6,016 bases of DNA from Pseudomonadota bacterium (GTDB lineage Bacteria; Bdellovibrionota; Bacteriovoracia; Bacteriovoracales; Bacteriovoracaceae). The stretch lies in NCBI GenBank assembly GCA_023432655.1, contig JAEYUK010000122.1, positions 1 through 6,016 on the forward strand, written 5' to 3'. A program made the position numbers and the translations under genes. This document shows positions 1 to 4,683 of this stretch, in pieces. A model generated the notes under the pieces. That model did no database searches, was not told where the DNA came from, and saw only the letters and a list, made by a program, of their open reading frames with translations. Positions within the stretch are counted from its first letter, which is position 1; every line of letters starts with the position of its first letter.

Positions 1-2
1 GT

Positions 3-443
3 GTTGAACAGGGAGGCTCCACTACTCCCCCTTCTTTACCAACAGCTCCGACCGCCCCAAGCACTAATTGGACCGAAGAATTCATAACTCTGGTTAATAA
101 TCACCGGAGAGAAATCGGTCTAAGAGCTCTCATTCATGATGATGAGTTAGGGGAAATTGCCAAGTCCCATAGTCAGGATATGGCCTCAGGGAAAGTCGCT
201 TTTGGACACAGCGGATTCTCATCCCGGTGTGATAAGGCCCGTGACGTCCTGGGCGGCGGAAATCTTTGTTCTGAAAATGTGGCCCAGGGCCAGAAAACTC
301 CCCAGGCGGCCTTCACCTCTTGGATGAATTCCTCCGGCCACCGGGCAAATATCGAACAACCACGGGTGACTCACACAGGTTTTGGTTATGCTAAAAGCTC
401 AAGTGGTAAATATTATTGGACCCAGATCTTTATCGAACGCTAA
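3..443 (+). CDS. CAP/SCP-domain (YkwD-like) secreted protein, 5'-truncated by window edge
   Basis: The frame is open from the first complete codon at position 3 to the TAA at 441-443, giving 146 visible residues. The ATG at 180 is internal: the conserved domain begins well before it. Visible residues 1-22 are a Thr/Pro/Ser/Ala-rich linker, so an N-terminal signal or lipoprotein segment probably lies off the left edge. From W23 the sequence follows the bacterial CAP family: LVNNHRREIGL, then SHSQDMA, GHSGF (H69), SENVA (E91), SWMNSSGHRANI (H113) and YYWTQIF at the end. H69, E91 and H113 match the family's cavity residues. C76 and C89 could form a disulfide, which suits an exported protein. CAP proteins are typically extracytoplasmic; the biochemical role of bacterial members is mostly unknown, so no substrate is proposed. 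No terminator follows before the next promoter. Family call is sure; function is not. Confidence 0.9.
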   Translation, partial: VEQGGSTTPPSLPTAPTAPSTNWTEEFITLVNNHRREIGLRALIHDDELGEIAKSHSQDMASGKVAFGHSGFSSRCDKARDVLGGGNLCSENVAQGQKTPQAAFTSWMNSSGHRANIEQPRVTHTGFGYAKSSSGKYYWTQIFIER

Positions 444-473
444 TACGCCAACTATAAAAGAATTACATTTAAC

Positions 474-502
474 TTTACCCTGATGTGAGAAAGCTCTATA
501 AA
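474..502 (+). promoter_or_regulatory. Probable sigma70-type promoter of the small exported protein gene
   Basis: A -35-like TTTACC (474-479, 4/6 to consensus) is 17 bp from a -10-like TATAAA (497-502, 5/6). Transcription would start near 509, about 24 nt before the GTG at 533. If real, this excludes the in-frame GTG at 485 as the main start. Assigned by eye only. Confidence 0.45.
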
Positions 503-520
503 AGGAGCGAATTTATTATC

Positions 521-525
521 AGGAG
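521..525 (+). promoter_or_regulatory. Ribosome binding site that fixes the GTG start at 533
   Basis: AGGAG lies 7 nt before GTG 533. The protein from that GTG begins directly with a signal peptide. The longer in-frame alternative at GTG 485 has no comparable site in front of it. Confidence 0.75.
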
Positions 526-532
526 TTTAATT

Positions 533-949
533 GTGAAAACACTTATTGCGGCCCTTATGCTTACTTCAGTATCAGCATTTGCAACGGAAATTGGCGCGAC
601 TGATGCGCTTCTAAATACTCTCCCTCTCGGCACTTATTCAGGTCAAACAGAAAGAGGTGAGGCCTGTAAAGTTCAGGTTTCTGAACGTAGCAGCGGAATC
701 ATGGTGAGTGTTTCTGCCAATGGCCGGACTAAAGGCCACGAAACAAAGCACGATGCAGCTTACCGCTGGCAACCAGGACAGCGCTTATTCTTTAATTCAA
801 CTATCACTAGAACCTCGAACAGCTCTACAGAGAGCTTTGTAAGAACTATAGCTGTAACAGAAAGAACTCAGTACGTGGTAGCAGGAAGTCTCTATCGTTC
901 AACAACTGGAAACTCTGAATCAGTTATTGAGTGTGTTGTTGATCTCTAA
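533..949 (+). CDS. Small exported protein of unknown family, two cysteines
   Basis: The product is 138 residues when started at GTG 533. A longer frame from GTG 485 would add 16 residues of charged leader before the signal peptide and would start upstream of the likely promoter. Residues 1-17 (MKTLIAALMLTSVSAFA) form a classic Sec signal peptide with an A-F-A cleavage motif, leaving a mature protein of about 121 residues. The mature part is rich in Ser and Thr, has alternating polar/hydrophobic stretches that suggest beta strands, and has just two cysteines: C45 (GEACKV) and C134 (IECVVDL at the C-terminus). These could join the first and last strands. I do not recognise the family and see no catalytic motif. 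It has its own promoter and terminator, so it is probably monocistronic. A periplasmic or secreted location is inferred from the signal peptide. Confidence 0.8.
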   Translation: MKTLIAALMLTSVSAFATEIGATDALLNTLPLGTYSGQTERGEACKVQVSERSSGIMVSVSANGRTKGHETKHDAAYRWQPGQRLFFNSTITRTSNSSTESFVRTIAVTERTQYVVAGSLYRSTTGNSESVIECVVDL

Positions 950-971
950 GACAAAATCGTAAAATTGACTC

Positions 972-1009
972 AAAAAAAAAGCCCCGCTCGAAGCGGGGCT
1001 TTTTTTTTT
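972..1009. terminator. Bidirectional rho-independent terminator between convergent genes
   Basis: A perfect 9-bp stem (AGCCCCGCT at 980-988 with AGCGGGGCT at 992-1000) closes a CGA loop. It is flanked by nine A on the left (972-980) and ten T on the right (1000-1009), so a U-tract follows the hairpin on either strand. It serves the + strand gene ending at 949 and the - strand subtilase ending at 1015. Confidence 0.95.
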
Positions 1010-1014
1010 GATAA

Positions 1015-2346
1015 TTATTTAAACATCGGACTAAGCGGAATTGGAGTCACCAAATTTGGATAAACTCTTGAACCTACAAAAGAAACCTCATCTTTCACGA
1101 AAGATCTGGCCCTTGAAATAGCGTCTGTTACAGTCATGGTTAAAGACATCTGGGCCGCAACGACAGCTCGCTCAGAGTTAACAATTCCACTGGCAGTGAC
1201 CTTGTCACTTAAAAAGCCTTTTTTATCCACTGTCCCCATGAGAATTTTCTTAATTTCTGAAGGCATAAGTTTTGGGTTAGCATCTTTAATTTGGGCCGCC
1301 ACATTGGCCACATAAGGAGCTGCTTGCGAAGTTCCAGAAACTTCTAAATAATCGTTTCCAGGGATGGCCGAAGGAATGAGCATTCCTGGGGCCGCAATAT
1401 CGACCATCTTCGTTCCATAGTTTGAGAATGGGGCAAAGAATTCATTCTTATAAGTAGCACCGACAGTGATCACGTTATCGGCCTTGATGTTAGCAGGAGA
1501 TGTACCAAACTCATCGTTAGACATACCGTCATTTCCAGCTGCGAAAACGAAAAGCGTTTTTGGAGCATTGGCCACAAAGCTCTTTCCGTGTTTTACCATA
1601 GCATCGATGAACATTCTGGCAGCGCGGTTAGACTCATCTTCTTTCGGCTTACGAAAGAAAAGAATTTTAAAAGCGTTATCAGTGATCATTTTGGCCTGAT
1701 TAAAACCTGTTCCAAAAGAACCGTTAGCAATATCACCCTTATGGTAATCGATGAATCGAGCGATATCAGAGAGAAGCTTCATCTGTTCGCCGGCAAGAAC
1801 ATCAAAACCTTTTTGAAGAAGTTCCCAACGATCAATTTGAGAAGATTTTTGACGACCTAGATTTTCAAAGAAAGGTTTAACTTCTGTTGGAAGAAGTTTA
1901 ATCCCCATCGCTTGGCTATTGGTGTTTCTGATTGTAATTCCTGCTACGTGAGTTCCGTGAACGAAATTCCCAAACACACCCATTTCTTTAATAAATTTGG
2001 GATCAGCAACTTTTTGACGAAGCCAGCTGATTTCTGATTCAGAAGCCTGACCCAGAAACATTTTTCCCTGGATATCGAAATATTTCTTACAATCCGGCGA
2101 GAATGTTCCGAGATACTTATAATCAATAATCATTCCATTTTGTTCAGCAAAATTCCAACCATAAACATCATCTTGATAGCCATTGTTATCATTGTCTCTA
2201 CGGTCTTCAACTTCATTAGCGTTAACCCACAGATTAGGAATAATCATTTCATGCTTGTAGTCCATCCCGGAATCAATAACAGCGATAGTCGCAGCATTGG
2301 TCGTTGTCACAGTGGCCAGAAGTAGGCCTACCGAAATCCATTTCAT
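1015..2346 (-). CDS. Secreted subtilisin-like serine protease (peptidase family S8)
   Basis: This is a 443-residue exported endopeptidase of the subtilase family. GAGGAG (2352-2357) sits 5 nt before the ATG, and an in-frame stop at 2365-2367 rules out an earlier start. Residues 1-18 are a Sec signal peptide (cleavage near TTNA/A). The catalytic triad is complete: D25 (AVIDSGMD), H130 (HGTHVAG) and S340 (SGTSQAAP), with the oxyanion Asn probably N272 (FAAGND). An Asp/Asn-rich stretch at about 48-60 (DRRDNDNNGYQDD) followed by VYGWNF resembles a calcium-binding loop seen in related subtilases. Oddities: no I9 propeptide and almost nothing between the signal peptide and the first catalytic strand. 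D-to-H spacing is 105 residues (about 32 in subtilisin) because of insertions, including about residues 71-125. A helical insertion lies at about 155-200. Residues 400-443 extend past the catalytic core and have no recognised domain. The gene has its own terminator and a possible promoter. Substrate is unknown. Confidence 0.93.
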   Translation of the reverse strand: MKWISVGLLLATVTTTNAATIAVIDSGMDYKHEMIIPNLWVNANEVEDRRDNDNNGYQDDVYGWNFAEQNGMIIDYKYLGTFSPDCKKYFDIQGKMFLGQASESEISWLRQKVADPKFIKEMGVFGNFVHGTHVAGITIRNTNSQAMGIKLLPTEVKPFFENLGRQKSSQIDRWELLQKGFDVLAGEQMKLLSDIARFIDYHKGDIANGSFGTGFNQAKMITDNAFKILFFRKPKEDESNRAARMFIDAMVKHGKSFVANAPKTLFVFAAGNDGMSNDEFGTSPANIKADNVITVGATYKNEFFAPFSNYGTKMVDIAAPGMLIPSAIPGNDYLEVSGTSQAAPYVANVAAQIKDANPKLMPSEIKKILMGTVDKKGFLSDKVTASGIVNSERAVVAAQMSLTMTVTDAISRARSFVKDEVSFVGSRVYPNLVTPIPLSPMFK

Positions 2347-2377
2347 AAATTCTCCTCGAGAGAGTTAAAGATAAATA

Positions 2378-2407
2378 ATTGTCTCTAGTATTCAAAGTGA
2401 TCGTCAA
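2378..2407 (-). promoter_or_regulatory. Possible promoter of the subtilase gene
   Basis: On the - strand, TTGACG (2402-2407, 5/6 to the -35 consensus) is followed after 18 bp by GACAAT (2378-2383, 4/6 to the -10 consensus). It lies downstream of the trypsin-like gene's terminator and about 30 bp before the subtilase ATG, which suits a separate transcription unit. The -10 element is weak. Confidence 0.35.
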
Positions 2408-2420
2408 GGTGAAGACCAAT

Positions 2421-2448
2421 AAAAAAGGCCCGGCATAGGCCAGGCCTT
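2421..2448 (-). terminator. Rho-independent terminator of the trypsin-like protease gene
   Basis: On the - strand, AAGGCCTGGC pairs with GCCGGGCCTT around a CTAT loop (10 bp, one G-U pair). The transcript then runs into a U-tract (complement of A2421-2426). It lies 24 nt past the stop codon of the gene ending at 2473 and separates it from the subtilase gene. Confidence 0.88.
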
Positions 2449-2472
2449 CTTCATTTTGATCATTAAAAATTC

Positions 2473-3348
2473 TTAGAGCTTTTTAAGAGCGTCGATATTG
2501 GTGATGTAAGTGACATCTTCACCGCGGCAGCTATCATTCTGACAAACGTTAGAAACCTGACAACCGTAAGTTCTGTTGTAAACGTAGTCTGTATCTCCGC
2601 GAACAAGGATTCCTTCAACTTCATGTGTTTTGGCGTTGAATACAGCTGATCCCGAGTTTCCACCATAAGTGTCGAGGTTCGCTACAAAATACTTGGTCTC
2701 AAGACTACGGACATTGGCACCATCAGCAATTTTTGTCGGTAGACCTGTTGGGTGACCAATGACAACCAATGGAGCTCCTTTACTGATTTTTCCCGCCTTA
2801 CGGAACTTAAGAGGTTCTCTATCAGTCACTTTGCGGTCAAGCTCAATTACCGCATAGTCATCTTTCGTTACAGAACTAAGAGACTGAGAGATAACTTTTT
2901 TACAGGAATAGACAGACTCAGAAGGGATAACAATCTTCCCCTGCTCGGCAAAATCAACTTTGAAATCAAAAACCCATTTCCAGTTACGACAGTCAGCAGC
3001 CGTACGGATACAGTGACCAGCTGTTACTAGAACGTTCGGGGCCACAAGAAACCCTGAACAGTTAGCAGCTGTAATTTGTTTTGAGAAACGTTCATGAGCG
3101 CAAATACCACGACCTTGTAAGGTTGTTGCATTAATCTCAATTTCTTCATTGTTAAGAAGTTTCAAGCTCCCGCCATCAATCATAGCAGCGGTAGATTTTG
3201 CGAGTTCTACATAAGCTGAATTAGTGGATTCGAAAACATCTAAACGGTTATCCTCACCGTAAATAACTTTCATGCCTTTATTTTGAGCAAGAATCGGAGC
3301 AGATACCAAGAGAGTCGTTAGGGCGAGAATTGATGGTGTGAATTTCAT
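2473..3348 (-). CDS. Secreted trypsin/V8-like serine protease (chymotrypsin fold, S1)
   Basis: The product is 291 residues, an exported endopeptidase. The start chosen is ATG 3346-3348, with AAGGA (3355-3359) 6 nt upstream, giving a clean signal peptide (MKFTPSILAL... to about A21). An in-frame ATG 13 codons further upstream (3385-3387) has no such site and would bury the signal peptide. The triad is complete: H112 (VTAGHC), D164 (KDDYAVIEL) and S232 (GGNSGSA). There are eight cysteines (83, 97, 113, 120, 149, 263, 269, 274), enough for four disulfides; C97-C113 is the expected pair flanking the catalytic His. The stretch VIYGEDNRLDV (28-38) recalls the mature N-terminus of V8-type glutamyl endopeptidases (VIG.DDR.), which hints at activation by cleavage after K27, but about 50 further residues precede the catalytic core. 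Specificity cannot be read from the sequence. The gene has its own terminator and an imperfect palindrome just upstream. Confidence 0.92.
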   Translation of the reverse strand: MKFTPSILALTTLLVSAPILAQNKGMKVIYGEDNRLDVFESTNSAYVELAKSTAAMIDGGSLKLLNNEEIEINATTLQGRGICAHERFSKQITAANCSGFLVAPNVLVTAGHCIRTAADCRNWKWVFDFKVDFAEQGKIVIPSESVYSCKKVISQSLSSVTKDDYAVIELDRKVTDREPLKFRKAGKISKGAPLVVIGHPTGLPTKIADGANVRSLETKYFVANLDTYGGNSGSAVFNAKTHEVEGILVRGDTDYVYNRTYGCQVSNVCQNDSCRGEDVTYITNIDALKKL

Positions 3349-3354
3349 CGGAAG

Positions 3355-3359
3355 TCCTT
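3355..3359 (-). promoter_or_regulatory. Ribosome binding site that fixes the trypsin-like start at 3348
   Basis: AAGGA on the - strand lies 6 nt before ATG 3348, where the signal peptide begins. This decides against the upstream in-frame ATG at 3387, which also falls inside the palindrome at 3370-3399. Confidence 0.75.
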
Positions 3360-3369
3360 TTCCAAAAGA

Positions 3370-3399
3370 TTGGAGTAATACTGGCAAGTATCATTCCAA
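3370..3399. repeat. 30-bp imperfect inverted repeat upstream of the trypsin-like gene
   Basis: Arms TTGGAGTAATACT (3370-3382) and AGTATCATTCCAA (3387-3399) are complementary at 11 of 13 positions around a GGCA centre. On the - strand it starts 31 nt after the VOC-like stop codon and ends 21 nt before the protease ATG. It could be an operator for a dimeric regulator or a hairpin in the 5' leader. Because the - strand continues TCTTTT, it could also be a weak terminator for the ftsH-folP-VOC unit. I saw no convincing promoter near it, so its role stays open. Confidence 0.55.
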
Positions 3400-3430
3400 A
3401 AAAGAACCTTGAACGTAAACTAAAAGAATC

Positions 3431-3823
3431 TTACATGAAGAGAGCTTCATCTCTTGAATAAGTGTTGGATAATGTCAGTTCAGTTCTTTTGAAGCGCCAT
3501 ACCCGACCATCAGGATCAACTATTTCACATGAGTCAGAACTAGAACCTAGGAATAAGAATCGCGAATTCTCGCGGCGATAGTAGAAAAAAGAGACCTTCT
3601 GCTTAAGTGCAGTAAAATCCTCTGAGTTGAGAGCAAATTCAACATTACTAGCAACCTGGTGAGGAGCATTAGGCACTTTGATAATTTCAAGCCAGGTACT
3701 CTGCAAATCGAGACGCATTGAAATGTCAGTGAGTTCGCAAAGTTCAAGCTCTAAAACTTCTGTCAAAAAAGACAAATAATCTTCAAAATAAACTGTTGGT
3801 AGAGTGATTCCCATGAGCTTCAT
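3431..3823 (-). CDS. Divergent VOC-superfamily (glyoxalase/bleomycin-resistance-like) protein
   Basis: The product is 130 residues from ATG 3821-3823. A TTG at 3842-3844 (137 residues) and an ATG at 3812-3814 are also in frame, and none has a clear Shine-Dalgarno site, so the start is uncertain. The pattern fits one VOC module of two beta-alpha-beta-beta-beta units: an N-terminal YFEDYLSFLTEVLELEL helix region, a middle VEFALNSEDFTALKQKV strand-helix, and a C-terminal CEIVDPDGRVWRFKR strand pair with the family's DPDG turn. E100 sits where VOC enzymes keep a metal-binding Glu, but the other usual metal-ligand positions are not evident, so it may be non-enzymatic or use a different site. There is no signal peptide, so it is likely cytoplasmic. 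It follows folP by 41 bp on the same strand and is probably the last gene of the ftsH-folP unit. Its substrate is unknown. Confidence 0.6.
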   Translation of the reverse strand: MKLMGITLPTVYFEDYLSFLTEVLELELCELTDISMRLDLQSTWLEIIKVPNAPHQVASNVEFALNSEDFTALKQKVSFFYYRRENSRFLFLGSSSDSCEIVDPDGRVWRFKRTELTLSNTYSRDEALFM

Positions 3824-3864
3824 AAGACTATTATATACGACCAAATCAATAAGCGTAAACTTTT

Positions 3865-4677
3865 CTAGTCTTGATCAATGAGTTCTGGACGATGTGTTCG
3901 AATAAAGACTGTACCCATGAGTTGTGGTTTTATCATTTCGAGAATCTCACCGTGGTACTTATCCAGTAATTCCCGGTTTTCATTGTTTAGTTTTTCAATG
4001 CCTAATCTTTTTCTAAGGAATGATTTTCGAGAATAACCAAGGAGCCACTGAGTGTGGCCAACCATCTTTTGAAGTTTGCCAAAATTTTCTAGAACATTCC
4101 AATTCTGATCATGAGTTTTTGAAAATCCTAAGGTCGGATCTAAAATCACACGCTCTTTTGCAAAGGGCCTGAAATAGGCCGCGAGTTCTTCCAGATACTC
4201 ATCACCTGATAAAGGGGAAAATTCAACTTCCATGTGTTTACCCGAAAGTTCTCTTGAAGGAGCAAGATTGTGACAAAAGACATAAGAGAAGTTCTGACTA
4301 AGGGACAGGAACTGGTCAACATGATCATCCCATTTTCCGGAAACATCATTCCAGATAAGCGGTAGCTTTATTCCCTCATTCATCCAGATTTGTGCAAAAC
4401 TCATTATAGTCTCGGAGTGATAGGTATCAAGGCTTAGCGGGATGGAAACGTTTTTTAGATAGGGAAATACGGCCAGTAAACGCGCTAATTCCTCTTGAGG
4501 AGTGATGGACTGATTCATGGGAGCTGTGGACTCGGCCCCCACATCTAAGATATCAACATGACCAAAAGAACGAATTCTATGGAATATTTCTTCAGGGGTA
4601 AGATTTTCGCCAAGCCCTGAAAACGAATTGGGGGTGACGTTAATCACCCCCATTTTCTTTATACTTAATGAATTCAT
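3865..4677 (-). CDS. folP: Dihydropteroate synthase, divergent in loops 1 and 2
   Basis: This cytoplasmic enzyme of folate synthesis joins p-aminobenzoate to hydroxymethyl-dihydropterin pyrophosphate. The product has 270 residues (E. coli 282). TIM-barrel motifs run in order: MGVINVTPNSFS (9-20), DVGAEST (45-51), SLDT (82-85), ND (110-111), DPTLGF (180-185), YSRKSF (215-220) and IRTH (259-262). Counterparts of E. coli N22, T62, D96, N115, D185, K221, R255 and H257 are therefore present. Unusual: loop 1, normally TPDSFSDGG, reads TPNSFSGLG, losing both Asp, and loop 2, normally ESTRPG, reads ESTAPM, losing the Arg. The ATG is 6 bp after the ftsH stop with no strong Shine-Dalgarno site, so translation is probably coupled to ftsH. 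The ftsH-folP adjacency is widely conserved (including E. coli), which supports the identity. A folP-like paralogue with altered chemistry is possible but less likely. Confidence 0.9.
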   Translation of the reverse strand: MNSLSIKKMGVINVTPNSFSGLGENLTPEEIFHRIRSFGHVDILDVGAESTAPMNQSITPQEELARLLAVFPYLKNVSIPLSLDTYHSETIMSFAQIWMNEGIKLPLIWNDVSGKWDDHVDQFLSLSQNFSYVFCHNLAPSRELSGKHMEVEFSPLSGDEYLEELAAYFRPFAKERVILDPTLGFSKTHDQNWNVLENFGKLQKMVGHTQWLLGYSRKSFLRKRLGIEKLNNENRELLDKYHGEILEMIKPQLMGTVFIRTHRPELIDQD

Positions 4678-4683
4678 TTAACT

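Noticed and set aside
180..443. A stand-alone 87-residue gene starting at ATG 180
   Set aside because: The CAP domain is continuous in the same frame back to position 3, with conserved residues before the ATG; it is an internal methionine of a truncated gene.
485..532. GTG 485 as the start of the small exported protein
   Set aside because: It precedes the likely -10 element and lacks a comparable ribosome binding site, and its extension would mask the signal peptide that begins at GTG 533.
1466..1860. Overlapping + strand frames of 77 and 90 codons opposite the subtilase
   Set aside because: They are antisense to conserved subtilase coding sequence and their products show no family features.
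3349..3430. A promoter for the trypsin-like protease gene
   Set aside because: The best pairs found by eye (for example TTCAAG with GATACT, 15 bp apart) match poorly in sequence or spacing, so none is listed.
3430..3455. A short hairpin (AAGAGA/TCTCTT on the - strand) at the end of the VOC-like gene as a terminator
   Set aside because: The 6-bp AT-rich stem lies inside the coding sequence and no U-tract follows it directly.
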